Notes: generated from the letters alone by a model not told the origin. Shown: positions 10,725 through 23,184, counted from the stretch's first letter. The stretch: 64,000 nucleotides of DNA from Macrostomum hystrix (GCA_950097015.1 CATNEN010000007.1:9239001-9303000), one strand, 5' to 3'. Translations and numbers: made by a program.

Positions 10725-13670
10725 TTAGACAGACAGCCTTAGACAGCCCTAGACAGCTTTAGACAGCTTTAGACAGCCTTAGACAGCTTTAGACAGCTTT
10801 AGACAGCTTTAGACAGCCTTAGACAGCCTTAGACAGCCTTAGACAGCCTTAGACAGGCTTAGACAGCCTTAGACAGCCTTAGACAGCCTTAGACAGCCTT
10901 AGACAGCCTTAGACAGCCTTAGACAGCCTTAGACAGCCTTAGACAGCCTTAGACAGCCTTAGACAGCTTTAGACAGCCTTAGACAGCCTTAGACAGCTTT
11001 AGACAGGCTTAGACAGCCTTAGACAGCCTTAGACAGCCTTAGACAGCCTTAGACAGCCTTAGACAGCCTTAGACAGCTTTAGACAGGCTTAGACAGCCTT
11101 AGACAGCTTTAGACAGGCTTAGACAGCCTTAGACAGCCTTAGACAGCCTTAGACAGCCTTAGACAGCCTTAGACAGCCTTAGACAGCCTTAGACAGCCTT
11201 AGACAGCCTTAGACAGGCTTAGACAGCCTTAGACAGCCTTAGACAGCCTTAGACAGCCTTAGACAGCCTTAGACAGGCTTAGACAGCCTTAGACAGCCTT
11301 AGACAGCCTTAGACAGCCTTAGACAGCCTTAGACAGCTTTAGACAGGCTTAGACAGCCTTAGACAGCTTTAGACAGGCTTAGACAGCCTTAGACAGCCTT
11401 AGACAGCCTTAGACAGCCTTAGACAGCCTTAGACAGCCTTAGACAGCTTTAGACAGGCTTAGACAGCCTTAGACAGCTTTAGACAGGCTTAGACAGCCTT
11501 AGACAGCCTTAGACAGCCTTAGACAGCCTTAGACAGCCTTAGACAGCCTTAGACAGCCTTAGACAGCCTTAGGCAGCCTTAGTCAGCTTTAGACAGGCTT
11601 AGACAGCCTTAGACAGCTTTAGACAGGCTTAGACAGCCTTAGACAGCCTTAGACAGCCTTAGACAGCCTTAGACAGCCTTAGGCAGCCTTAGTCAGCTTT
11701 AGACAGGCTTAGACAGCCTTAGACAGCTTTAGACAGGCTTAGACAGGCTTAGACAGCCTTAGACAGCCTTAGACAGCCTTAGACAGCCTTAGACAGCCTT
11801 AGACAGCCTTAGACAGCCTTAGACAGCTTTAGACAGGCTTAGACAGCCTTAGACAGCTTTAGACAGGCTTAGACAGCCTTAGACAGCTTTAGACAGGCTT
11901 AGACAGCCTTAGACAGTCTTAGACAGCCTTAGACAGCCTTAGGCAGCCTTAGCTTTAGACAGGCTTAGACAGCCTTAGACAGCTTTAGACAGGCTTAGAC
12001 AGCCTTAGACAGCTTTAGACAGGCTTAGACAGCCTTAGACAGTCTTAGACAGCCTTAGACAGCCTTAGACAGCCTTAGGCAGCCTTAGACAGCTTTAGAC
12101 AGGCTTAGACAGCCTTAGACAGCTTTAGACAGCCTTAGACAGCCTTAGACAGCCTTAGACAGCCTTAGACAGCCTTAGACAGCCTTAGACAGCCTTAGAC
12201 AGCCTTAGACAGCCTTAGACAGCTTTAGACAGCCTTAGACAGCCTTAGACAGCCTTAGACAGCCTTAGACAGCCTTAGACAGCCTTAGACAGCCTTAGAC
12301 AGCCTTAGACAGCCTTAGACAGCCTTAGACAGCCTTAGACAGCCTTAGACAGCTTTAGACAGGCTTAGACAGCCTTAGACAGCTTTAGACAGGCTTAGAC
12401 AGCCTTAGACAGCCTTAGACAGCCTTAGACAGCCTTAGACAGCCTTAGGCAGCCTTAGTCAGCTTTAGACAGGCTTAGACAGCCTTAGACAGCTTTAGAC
12501 AGGCTTAGACAGGCTTAGACAGCCTTAGACAGCCTTAGACAGCCTTAGACAGCCTTAGACAGCCTTAGACAGCCTTAGACAGCCTTAGACAGCTTTAGAC
12601 AGACTTAGACAGCCTTAGACAGCTTTAGACAGGCTTAGACAGCCTTAGACAGCTTTAGACAGGCTTAGACAGCCTTAGACAGTCTTAGACAGCCTTAGAC
12701 AGCCTTAGGCAGCCTTAGCTTTAGACAGGCTTAGACAGCCTTAGACAGCTTTAGACAGGCTTAGACAGCCTTAGACAGCTTTAGACAGGCTTAGACAGCC
12801 TTAGACAGTCTTAGACAGCCTTAGACAGCCTTAGACAGCCTTAGGCAGCCTTAGACAGCTTTAGACAGGCTTAGACAGCCTTAGACAGCTTTAGACAGCC
12901 TTAGGCAGCCCTAGACAGCTTTAGACAGCCTTAGACAGCCTTAGACAGCTTTAGACAGGCTTAGACAGCCTTAGACAGCTTTAGACAGGCTTAGACAGCC
13001 TTAGACAGCTTTAGACAGGCTTAGACAGCCTTAGACAGCCTTAGACAGCCTTAGACAGCCTTAGACAGCCTTGGACAGCCTTAGACAGCCTTAGACAGCT
13101 TTAGACAGGCTTAGACAGCCTTAGACAGCTTTAGACAGCCTTAGGCAGCCCTAGACAGCTTTAGACAGCCTTAGACAGCCTTAGACAGCTTTAGACAGGC
13201 TTAGACAGCCTTAGACAGCTTTAGACAGGCTTAGACAGCCTTAGACAGCTTTAGACAGGCTTAGACAGCCTTAGACAGCTTTAGACAGGCTTAGACAGCC
13301 TTAGACAGCTTTAGACAGGCTTAGACAGCCTTAGACAGCCTTAGACAGCCTTAGACAGCCTTAGACAGCCTTAGACAGCCTTAGACAGCCTTAGACAGCC
13401 TTAGACAGCCTTAGACAGCTTTAGACACGCTCAGACAGCCTTAGACAGCTTTAGACAGCCTTAGGCAGCCCTAGACAGCTTTAGACAGCCTTAGACAGCC
13501 TTAGACAGCTTTAGACAGGCTTAGACAGCCTTAGACAGCTTTAGACAGGCTTAGACAGCCTTAGACAGCTTTAGACAGGCTTAGACAGCCTTAGACAGCT
13601 TTAGACAGGCTTAGACAGCCTTAGACAGTCTTAGACAGCCTTAGACAGCCTTAGACAGCCTTAGGCATGT
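10725..13670. repeat. 10-bp satellite array, about 2.9 kb
   Basis: Nearly 300 copies of the decamer TTAGACAGCC with variants TTAGACAGCT, TTAGACAGGC and rare TTAGGCAGCC. This is the longest array in the window. Rare variants reveal higher-order structure. The pair AGGCAGCCTTAGTCAGCTTT recurs at 11681 and 12447, and AGGCAGCCTTAGCTTTAGAC recurs at 11941 and 12707. Both spacings are 766 bp, so one block was duplicated within the array. AGGCAGCCCTAGACAGC recurs at about 12903, 13143 and 13463. Confidence 0.97.
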
Positions 13671-14219
13671 TCATATAGCCTTTGACAGCTTAATTACAAA
13701 GTCCTTCGTGTGGACAGCCTTGGATAGTCATAGACATCAGAAAGATGAATGCTTTATGCCTTAAGCAGGCCTTTAAAAATCCTAGACGAATCCTGGTATC
13801 CAGGACTACAGAAAAATCGTAGGGATTTTCAGCACTTGCTGCATCAAGAACCTTTGATGATCAGCATTCTACTCGGAGTTAGAGAACTGGATTTTATTTT
13901 ACACTCGAATCCCCAAAATCAAAGACTCCTAACAATAGAGCAATCAACCAACAAGGCCAGCAATCATAGGAACAATGTCCCAATGCCCCCATGGGGATAA
14001 AATCAGCTGGCAAAAGCTCCCAATGAGTTCAATGAAGCGGGATTCTTGACCAGTTCAGATTGCGATCCCAAGTGAGCAGCACTGTCGAAATGTGCAAAAG
14101 AAATTTAAAAAATGTAAAAAACAATTTCTCTACTCTTGCCTTTAAAATCTATTTTCAATAAATTGGCATCCATTTTGTAACTAACTTATATGATCTCAGC
14201 CTCATCTGTTATAATCTCG
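13671..14219. other. AT-rich spacer, no gene seen
   Basis: About 0.55 kb between two arrays. An 83-codon open frame at 13749-14000 has no recognisable feature. It starts inside decayed copies of the preceding satellite. Confidence 0.4.
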
Positions 14220-14690
14220 TCTCATCGGTTAAAATAAAGTCTAATTTGTTATAACCTTGTCTAATTTGTTATAACTTTGTCTAATTTGTTATAACCTTGT
14301 CTTATTTGTTATAACCTTGTCTAATTTGTTATAACCTTGTCTAATTTGTTATAACCTTGTCTAATTTGTTATAACCTTGTCTAATTTGTTATAACCTTGT
14401 CTAATTTGTTATAAACTTGTCTAATTTGTTATAACCTTGTCTAATTTGTTATAACCTTGTCTAATTTGTTATAACCTTGTCTAATTTGTTATATAACTTT
14501 GTCTAATTTGTTATAACCTTGTCTAATTTGTTATAACCCTGTCTAATTTGTTATAACCTTGTCTAATTTGTTATAACCTTGTCTAATTTGTTATAACCTT
14601 GTCTAATTTGTTATATAACTTTGTATAATTTGTTATAACCTTGTCGAATTTGTTATAATCTAGTCTTTTATGTAATAATCTAGTCTAATT
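14220..14690. repeat. 20-bp minisatellite
   Basis: About 23 copies of CTAATTTGTTATAACCTTGT. A variant with an inserted AT (TTATATAACTTTGT) occurs near 14489 and again near 14611, about 120 bp apart, which suggests a local block duplication. Confidence 0.95.
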
Positions 14691-14729
14691 TGTTGTCTTC
14701 TAGTCTCATTTGTTATATTCTAGTCTTAT

Positions 14730-15065
14730 ATACTAGCTTTAAGGTTAAGGGTTCGATTCCTGACTCCAGTGTTACAATTTGAGTCCATTAGCAAGACAAT
14801 TAACTGAAGTTCTTCAGTTGACCCAGCTATTGAACAGGTACCAGCATCAGCGGGGTTAATTGAGGGGGGATGTGGCTGTTCAATCCCTGACTGAGATTAG
14901 GGATTAGGGATTAGGGATTAGGGATTATGGATTTAGGGATTTGGGATTGGGGATTAGGGATTAGGGATCTGTACGCAGCCTTCAGATGTGCCGCTGCACA
15001 TCTGGCCCGATTTTGGGCAGGTTTAATTAGTTATTATTATTAATATTATTACTATTATTACTATT
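14730..15065 (+). mobile_element. SINE-like element, second family
   Basis: The left end carries a tRNA-type B-box (GGTTCGATTCC near 14749). The body has AGTTCTTCAGTTGACCCAGCT and ACCAGCATCAG. The right end is an (ATT)n-like tail at about 15028-15065. A 7-bp ATTAGGG run sits inside at about 14896-14967. A diverged relative lies at about 36370-36515 (CTCTGCATTGGTTCAGTTCA, then ACCAGCATTAG). The boundaries are approximate and the family assignment rests on this partial similarity. Confidence 0.5.
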
Positions 15066-15082
15066 ATTTTCATACATCCTAC

Positions 15083-15265
15083 TATCCATAACTCAGGGGT
15101 GAGCGGTAACGCCAAGGTCCATGAGCTCGAATCCGCGGCGAGGCCACATTCATTCGGAGCGCAGTCGCGGCGATCTGTGTGCTCATGGATCAGAGGAATG
15201 GCCGGGTCCATTAGCCACAGCCTCATGCCAACAGTATTGCTATTGAGCACTAGCATATCGCACGG
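15083..15265 (+). mobile_element. tRNA-derived SINE, first family, partial copy
   Basis: The tRNA-like head (GGGGTGAGCGGTAACGC, then CATGAGCTCGAATCCGCGGC) and adjacent GGCCACATTCATTCGG match the heads of the copies at 26.6, 37.6, 41.1 and 58.25 kb. The right part differs or is truncated. It sits directly after the tail of another SINE-like element. Confidence 0.6.
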
Positions 15266-16244
15266 CCCGCTGCCATCACTTGGATTCCAACAGCGACACC
15301 CCAGGCCACTCACCGTCTGCTCTCAGCTTCTACATACGCACAGCTGCGGTCTGGCGAGCGGCTGCAAGACCTGGGACGCGAGCCGGAGCGGGAGCGCGAC
15401 CTCGACGACCTGGCCAACCGCGACCGCCTGGCCTGGTGCTGGTGCTGCCGGTGCTGCTGCCTGGGCTCGTGCAGATGCCGGTTCTGGTGGAACATAGACC
15501 AACCACCAAGCTGGGAGATGCTCTGGCCCGACTTCGCAGCTCAAACTGCTGCGGTGAAAGGATTATCTGGCGTCCTCTGATCCGGATTCTGAGACTCGAC
15601 TGTTCTCACTGTTCTCACCGTTCTCACCTGCGAGACTGGCAGGGCGCTGCAGCTGACGGAGATGAGGCGTATTAGATGGCGAGGTATCCGGGCCATCGAT
15701 TTCTGCGGCTGGCGTTCGCTATTGGCTGCGGCCCGCCTGACGAGTGGGGCCTGGCCTGCCCCCCCCGCTGCTGCTGCTGCTGCTGCTGCTGCTCTCACCC
15801 CGAGGAAGGAAGCAGAATGCGAGAGGGAAACTGGGAAGCTGGGAGAAAACGGTTGCGGGAGAGTGGACTCCAAGAGTAGGACTCAGTCGCTACTCAATTC
15901 TGGGGAGAGTATAATTTATCTGAGTCCAGCTCCGAGAGGGCGGCTTGGCACAACAAATGCTAAAATACTTCCCATCTCGCGGTTCAGTAGTTCGCGCATT
16001 CTTCCCATTGTGTGGCCACGCGCGCGGTGATTGTTAAAAAATGTGAAAAATTGGGATTTTTTTCCCGACCAGTCTGAGAAGCAAACTCAGGTTAGCGGCT
16101 TGAGAGTCGGGAAATTAGGGGGCTTTAATTAGTGTCGGGATGGGATGAAACGGAACCGTGTGTGATTGAGTGGGGTTCTATCTGCCATTGTGTGGGATTA
16201 TAAAGTCTCAAATTTTAACTTAAAAGGATTGAGATGACAGTGAG
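15266..16244. other. Non-coding stretch with a GCT run
   Basis: About 1 kb, GC-rich in the first part, with a (GCT)n run at about 15767-15792. Several overlapping open frames on both strands show no domain. No gene is called. Confidence 0.4.
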
Positions 16245-16825
16245 AAATTCATGTGAGATCAGATGGGTCATGTGAGATCAGATGGTTCATGTTAGATCAG
16301 ATGGGTCATGTGAGATCAGATGGGTCATGTGAGATCAGATGGGTCATGTTAGATCAGGTAGGTCATGTGAGATCAGATGGGTCATGTGAGATCAGATGGG
16401 TCATGTGAGATCAGATGGGTCATGTTAGATCAGATGGGTCATGTTAGATCAGGTAGGTCATGTGAGATCAGATGGGTCATGTGAGATCAGATGGGTCATG
16501 TTAGATCAGATGGGTCATGTGAGATCAGATGGGTCATGTGAGATCAGATGGGTCATGTTAGATCAAATGGGTCATGTGAGATCAGATGGTTCATGTTAGA
16601 TCAGATGGGTCATGTGAGATCAGATGGGTCATGTTAGATCAGGTAGGTCATGTGAGATCAGATGGGTCATGTGAGATCAGATGGGTCATGTGAGATCAGA
16701 TGGGTCATGTTAGATCAGATGGGTCATGTTAGATCAGGTAGGTCATGTGAGATCAGATGGGTCATGTGAGATCAGGTGGGTCATGTTAGATCAGGTGGGT
16801 CATGTTAGATCAGATGGGTCATTCG
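16245..16825. repeat. 19-bp minisatellite
   Basis: About 30 copies of CATGTGAGATCAGATGGGT, with CATGTTAGATCAGATGGGT and a CAGGTAGGT variant. Blocks of the same variant order recur near 16360-16460 and near 16650-16760, implying block duplication. Confidence 0.95.
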
Positions 16826-16854
16826 GAATGAAACAGTCCCGATGGAATCTGGTT

Positions 16855-18510
16855 GGCCCGGTGGGGTAGGTCTGATTCGGTCAGTGGGTTAAAAGGCCCG
16901 GTGGGGTAGGTCTGATTCGGTCAGTGGGTTAAAAGCCCGGTGGGGTAGGTCTGATTCGGTCAGTGGGTTAAAAACCCGGTGGGGTAGGTCTGATTCGGTC
17001 AGTGGGTTAAAAGGCCCGGTGGGGTAGGTCTGATTCGGTCAGTGGGTTAAAAGGCCCGGTGGGGTAGGTCTGATTCGGTCAGTGGGTTAAAAACCCGGTG
17101 GGGTAGGTCTGATTCGGTCAGTGGGTTAAAAGGCCCGGTGGGGTAGGTCTGATTCGGTCAGTGGGTTAAAAGGCCCGGTGGGGTAGGTCTGATTCGGTCA
17201 GTGGGTTAAAAGCCCGGTGGGGTAGGTCTGATTCGGTCAGTGGGTTAAAAGGCCCGGTGGGGTAGGTCTGATTCGGTCAGTGGGTTAAAGGCCCGGTGGG
17301 GTAGGTCTGATTCGGTCAGTGGGTTAAAAGGCCCGGTGGGGTAGGTCTGATTCGGTCAGTGGGTTAAAAGGCCCGGTGGGGTAGGTCTGATTCGGTCAGT
17401 GGGTTAAAAGGCCCGGTGGGGTAGGTCTGATTCGGTCAGTGGGTTAAAAGCCCGGTGGGGTAGGTCTGATTCGGTCAGTGGGTTAAAAGCCCGGTGGGGT
17501 AGGTCTGATTCGGTCAGTGGGTTAAAAGGCCCGGTGGGGTAGGTCTGATTCGGTCAGTGGGTTAAAAGGCCCGGTGGGGTAGGTCTGATTCGGTCAGTGG
17601 GTTAAAAGGCCCGGTGGGGTAGGTCTGATTCGGTCAGTGGGTTAAAAGCCCGGTGGGGTAGGTCTGATTCGGTCAGTGGGTTAAAAGCCCGGTGGGGTAG
17701 GTCTGATTCGGTCAGTGGGTTAAAAGGCCCGGTGGGGTAGGTCTGATTCGGTCAGTGGGTTAAAAGCCCGGTGGGGTAGGTCTGATTCGGTCAGTGGGTT
17801 AAAAGCCCGGTGGGGTAGGTCTGATTCGGTCAGTGGGTTAAAAGCCCGGTGGGGTAGGTCTGATTCGGTCAGTGGGTTAAAAACCCGGTGGGGTAGGTCT
17901 GATTCGGTCAGTGGGTTAAAAACCCGGTGGGGTAGGTCTGATTCGGTCAGTGGGTTAAAAGCCCGGTGGGGTAGGTCTGATTCGGTCAGTGGGTTAAAAG
18001 GCCCGGTGGGGTAGGTCTGATTCGGTCAGTGGGTTAAAAGCCCGGTGGGGTAGGTCTGATTCGGTCAGTGGGTTAAAAGCCCGGTGGGGTAGGTCTGATT
18101 CGGTCAGTGGGTTAAAAGCCCGGTGGGGTAGGTCTGATTCGGTCAGTGGGTTAAAAGCCCGGTGGGGTAGGTCTGATTCGGTCAGTGGGTTAAAAGCCCG
18201 GTGGGGTAGGTCTGATTCGGTCAGTGGGTTAAAAGCCCGGTGGGGTAGGTCTGATTCGGTCAGTGGGTTAAAAACCCGGTGGGGTAGGTCTGATTCGGTC
18301 AGTGGGTTAAAAGCCCGGTGGGGTAGGTCTGATTCGGTCAGTGGGTTAAAAACCCGGTGGGGTAGGTCTGATTCGGTCAGTGGGTTAAAAGCCCGGTGGG
18401 GTAGGTCTGATTCGGTCAGTGGGTTAAAAGCCCGGTGGGGTAGGTCTGATTCGGTCAGTGGGTTAAAAGGCCCGGTGGGGTAGGTCTGATTCGGTCAGTG
18501 GGTTAAAAGG
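16855..18510. repeat. 38-40-bp homogeneous satellite
   Basis: About 42 copies of a unit containing CCCGGTGGGGTAGGTCTGAT followed by TCGGTCAGTGGGTTAAAA. The 38-bp core is essentially invariant. Copies differ almost only in having zero, one or two extra G before CCCGG. Such homogeneity points to very recent amplification or strong homogenisation. Indel variation limited to one G run could be biological or a long-read base-calling artefact. Confidence 0.97.
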
Positions 18511-18949
18511 TGAACTAAAATTGTGATAAAAGGTCTCCATCCCAGGCGGCGAGACTTTTACTAACAGAAAGCAATTCCTGGAAATCGAGCCTTTCATTGC
18601 GGCAGCCCCAGTGAAAAATGGCATCCCAAGCCAGCTGAGCTCACAGCTTTGAGCGGTGCATCTCATCGGGGCCTGACCGAGCCGTCATTGATTGCAAATT
18701 CAGCGGGGCCCGGCGCCCATCAGCAGGAAATTTCTGTTCTTCGGCTGCGCGGGTCGGGGGGAAAATTGTTATTGGCAAAGAAGCTGCTCGTGTTTGCTTT
18801 GCCTAGTGAGCTAGTGCAATAACCGCCAGATCCACTGGGAGTCGGATCTCCCTATCCAGGGGTGGCAGAAAAAAAACTAATATGCAACAGTTAATGCACG
18901 AGGTACATTCTCCGACCTCGAATACATCTGGCTTGGCTGCCAATCTACC
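18511..18949. other. Unique spacer, no gene seen
   Basis: About 0.44 kb of apparently unique sequence between arrays. No coding, RNA or regulatory element is recognised. Confidence 0.4.
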
Positions 18950-19660
18950 TATCTAACTATTCTAACAACCTACCAATCTACCGATCTACCGATCTACCAA
19001 TCTTCCAATCTACCAATCTTCCAATCTTCCAATCTACCAATCTTCCAATCTACCAATCTTCCAATCTACCAATCTTCCAATCTACCAATCTTCCAATCTA
19101 CCAATCTTCCAATCTACCAATCTTCCAATCTACCAATCTTCCAATCTACCAATCTTCCAATCTACCAATCTTCCAATCTACCAATCTTCCAATCTACCAA
19201 TCTTCCAATCTACCAATCTACCAATCTACAAATCTACCGATATACTATTCTACCAATCTACTAATCTACCAATCAACCGATCTACCAATCTACTAATCTA
19301 CCGATCTACCAATCTACCGATCTACCAATCTATTAATCTACTAATCTACCAGTCTACTAATCTACCAATCTACCAATCTACTAATCTACCGATCTACTAA
19401 TCTACCAAACTACTAATCTACCAATCAACCAATCTACCGATATACCAATCTACCAATCAACCAATCTACCCATCTGCCAATCTACCAATCTACAAATATA
19501 CTAATCTACCAATCTACCGATCTACCAATCTACCAATCTACCAATCTACTAATATAATCGTCTAACGATCTACCAATCTACCAATCCAGTCGTCTACCAA
19601 TCTACCAAGCTACCAAAGTCTTAATCTACCTTCTACTAATCTAAAAATCTTTCAATCGAA
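18950..19660. repeat. 8/16-bp minisatellite
   Basis: Tandem octamers TCTACCAA and TCTTCCAA. They form a regular 16-bp dimer (CTACCAATCTTCCAAT) between about 19005 and 19215. Beyond that come irregular octamers such as CTACTAAT and CTACCGAT. Confidence 0.95.
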
Positions 19661-19934
19661 CAACCCATCTGACTCTGCTCTCCTGGATCTTGAATCAGTG
19701 GTAAGGAACTGAATAGTGTTGTTAGAGGAAACTTTCGCTCTATAATCCCAAATACTCACGCCCCTGTGTCCAAGGCCAAGATCAACTTCGCCGCAGTGAC
19801 AAAAAGCTGATTCCCCAATCCGAAGTTCGTGTTTATTTCGGACGAACTGTACAAAGGGCGTGTCAATTTCCAATTTGCCAGCTGTGACTGTAGAACTTTG
19901 TCCGAATTGGCCAGATTGCCCGATAACCTTTTAC

Positions 19935-21110
19935 CACCCGTGTCTCGTCTCTCCCGTGTCTCGTCTCTCCCGTGTCTTATCTCTCCCGTGTCTCATCTCT
20001 CCAGTGTCTCGTCTCTCCAGTGTCTCATCTCTCCAGTGTCTCATCTCTACCCGGTCTCGTCTCTCCAGTGTCTCATCTCTCACTGTCTCATCTCTCCTGT
20101 GTCTCATCTCTCCTGTGCCTCATCCCTCCTGTGCCTCATCTCTCATGTGCCTCATCTCTCATGTGCCTCATCTCTCCTGTGCCTCCTCTCTCCCGTGTCT
20201 CATCTCCCCTGTGCCTCATCTCTCCTGTGTCTCATCTCTCCTGTGCCTCATCCCTCCTGTGCCTCATCTCTCCTGTGCCTCATCTCTCCTGTGCCTCCTC
20301 TCTCCCGTGTCTCATCTCCCCTGTGCCTCATCTCTCCTGTGTCTCATCTCTCCTGTGCCTCATCTCCCCTGTGCCTCATCTCTCCTGTGCCTCATCCCTC
20401 CTGTGCCTCATCTCTCATATGCCTCCTCTCTCCTGTGTCTCATCTCTCCTGTGCCTCATCCCTCCTGTGCCTCATCTCTCCTGTGTCTCATCTCTCCTGT
20501 GCCTCATCCCTCCTGTGCCTCATCTCTCCTGTGCCTCATCTCTCCTGTGCCTCCTCTCTCCCGTGTCTCATCTCCCCTGTGCCTCATCTCTCCTGTGTCT
20601 CATCTCTCCCGTGTCTCATCTCTCCAGTGTCTCGTCTCTCCAGTGTCTCATCTCTCCAGTGTCTCATCTCTACCCGGTCTCATCTCTCCTGTGTCTCATC
20701 TCTCCTGTGCCTCATCCCTCCTGTGCCTCATCCCTCCTGTGCCTCATCTCTCATGTGCCTCATCTCTCATGTGCCTCATCTCTCCTGTGCCTCCTCTCTC
20801 CCGTGTCTCATCTCCCCTGTGCCTCATCTCTCCTGTGTCTCATCTCTCCTGTGCCTCATCCCTCCTGTGCCTCATCTCTCATATGCCTCCTCTCTCCTGT
20901 GTCTCATCTCTCCTGTGCCTCATCCCTCCTGTGCCTCATCTCTCCTGTGTCTCATCTCTCCTGTGCCTCATCTCCCCTGTGTCTCATCTCTCCTGTGCCT
21001 CATCTCCCCTGTGCCTCATCTTTCCTGTGCCTCATCTCTCCTGTGTCTCATCTCTCCTGTGCCTCCTCTCTCCCGTGTCTCATCTCCCCTGTGCCTCATC
21101 TCTCCCCTAT
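19935..21110. repeat. 16-bp minisatellite
   Basis: About 73 copies of CTCATCTCTCCTGTGC with TCTC, CCC and ATATGCC variants. The variant CTCATATGCC occurs near 20415 and near 20878, about 464 bp (29 units) apart and in the same variant context, so a large block was duplicated. Three overlapping open frames of around 400 codons are repeat artefacts. Confidence 0.95.
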
Positions 21111-21755
21111 CACATAGTTCTTCATTCAACTCGGCCCGCTGACGTCTTTTAGATTCTCTCCTTGGCCCGCTAGCTAATAAGTTTGCCGACTCCTGCAGTC
21201 TGTCTTATCCTTGTGTCTTTTACAGTCTTCCGAGGTTGTTCCGCATCATTCCTATCTACCTAATTACTAGTTGCTAATTGCTATTTAAATACTAGCTTTT
21301 CAATACTTCATATCGCACCACCAGGCTGTCCAGTTAACACAATTTGCAGGGCAATAAAAGCTGCAGTTTCTTGAGCTGGGGGCCCGGTTGTAATTCTTGT
21401 CAGTTGAATGGCTGCGGAACAGCCTGTTTTATTGCTTCCGGCCGCCCCAATCCCGGAACTCTGCCGCATGAGGAATCGCGGAAAACTCCTGTGAGTCTCG
21501 TAAGTTTCAAAACTGGACTATCTTTCTTTAATTAATTATTGACGACCTGGTTTTTCAAAGCAGCAGTTTCTCATATTTTTCATTGTTAAATTTGAAACCA
21601 AGCGGTAAGAATGACGATCTAGATCTTAGTCCTTTATTACCGAGAACCCCGTGTGATTGAACTTCAACGAGTACTTTATTGAATCATTCACAAGAAAACA
21701 ACAAGTCAAAAAAACATTTCTGAAAATTTAACTAATGCTTTCTTTTTTTCTGGGC
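21111..21755. other. Unique spacer, no gene seen
   Basis: About 0.65 kb. A 63-codon frame at 21344-21535 has no support. Nothing else is recognised. Confidence 0.4.
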
Positions 21756-21759
21756 TCAA

Positions 21760-22015
21760 GGTCAAGTTTAGATCATAAGGGCTCAAGGTCAAGTTTAGAT
21801 CATAAGGGCTCAAGGTCAAGTTTAGATCATAAGGGCTCAAGGTCAAGTTTAGATCATAAGGACTCAAGGTCAAGTTTAGATCATAAGGACTCAAGGTCAA
21901 GTTTAGATCATAAGGACTCAAGGTCAAGTTTAGATCATAAGGACTCAAGGTCAAGTTCGATCATGTGGGCTCAAGGTCAAGTTAAATCAGAAGAGCTCAA
22001 GGTCAAGTTAATCAC
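21760..22015. repeat. 27-bp minisatellite
   Basis: About nine copies of a 27-bp unit containing AAGGTCAAGTTTAGATCATA, with GGGCTC or GGACTC at the junction. Copies decay at the right edge. Confidence 0.95.
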
Positions 22016-23184
22016 AAACTGAGATGACGTTGTAATAATTTATCGCAACTCCTTACTTTTGAGTTAGTGTGTCACCACGTATATTTTTGCTGTCACCCCT
22101 GCACGCTGCATTCATTAACTTGTTATCACCACGTGCATTTAATGTACTCGTTCGTTGCTACATTTGTTGACTTGTAGATCACCACGTGCGTTCAATGTAC
22201 TCGTTCGATATTCCATGATGAATATACTGCTCCGAGAGCTCTTGCAATTTGTCATTCAATCTGAACACAGTCTACAATACAAACGTTCAAGGTTAAGTTA
22301 GGTCACTAGAGCAACCCCGAAGGCATAATGAGAGTGTTATATCAAAAGTCAGGGTCAAGGTCAAGATACACCAAGAGGGTCAAATTTATATTAGATCATG
22401 ATGGTTCAAGAGATCCTAATAAAACTACAATTAAATTTCAAGGCCTTAGTAAAATTCTACAAGTGAGGCTTTGCTGTTGCTCTTACCAGCGCAGTTGACG
22501 ATAATCTGGGGCTATTTAGAACACAACGGTAAAAAATGACAAGTCAGTCGAGAAGCTTATCAGATATCAATTGAAATAAAAGTGTCAATAAAATTCTGAG
22601 GTGTGAAATGGGGAAATTTTGGGTGAAATGTTTATCTCCCTTAAAAAGCTTTTTCTAGCCCGGCCGCTGTGGGCCAAGGCAGGTGGGCCGTTCGGCTCTC
22701 TCACCTGCTCTTCAGGAAAACGCATTTATTTTCAAGCCGAGGCAATGGACGGACAGGTTGACGGGGAAACAGGGCGAAACAGTTCTCCATCATCATGCCA
22801 AATGAGGGCCAGCTGAGGCTCTGGCCTGCTCAAACCTGGCGTGCTCAACAGGTTTCTAGGAAATTGGGAGAGGGGGTAAAAAACCGCGTTGTGCGGCACC
22901 TGAAGCTAAACCGCTGAGTGGGAGCTGAGGTGTGCGGGTCTGGCCGGAGGGTGATAATCCCACCTCGCACCTTCGGCTTTTACCCTAGCTCAGCAGCAGT
23001 GAAGGTTGAGAACAAATTTTATGCTGGGACATGAAGGGCGGTATGGGAATTCTGGCTGACAGTTACCGCAAGAACAAAGTGACAGCTGATATCGACATCT
23101 CCCTGCTCGATTTCGGCTGAAGAATTTCAGTAGAGGGCTTTGAGAACCAATAATAGTTTCAGCTGAGATTCTGACATCAAATCT
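22016..23184. other. Non-coding stretch, no gene seen
   Basis: About 1.2 kb. Weak relics of the preceding repeat (AAGGTCAAG) persist near 22350. CACCACGTGC/CACCACGTAT E-box-like words recur near 22072, 22128 and 22180. No coding exon is recognised. Confidence 0.4.

Noticed and set aside
10725-13670. CRISPR-like array
   Set aside because: Units are directly adjacent without spacers, and this is animal DNA.
14896-14967. Telomere-like ATTAGGG repeats
   Set aside because: The unit is 7 bp and irregular, not TTAGGG, and it lies inside a SINE-like element. The short TTAGGG-like words at about 27325-27345 are too few.
15099-15497. 132-codon plus-strand open frame
   Set aside because: It begins within the SINE head and continues into GC-rich unique DNA; no domain.
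19829-21152. Three overlapping plus-strand open frames of 380-440 codons
   Set aside because: All three frames of the 16-bp array are open because the unit lacks stops; periodic Ser/Cys/Leu/Pro translation, not a protein.
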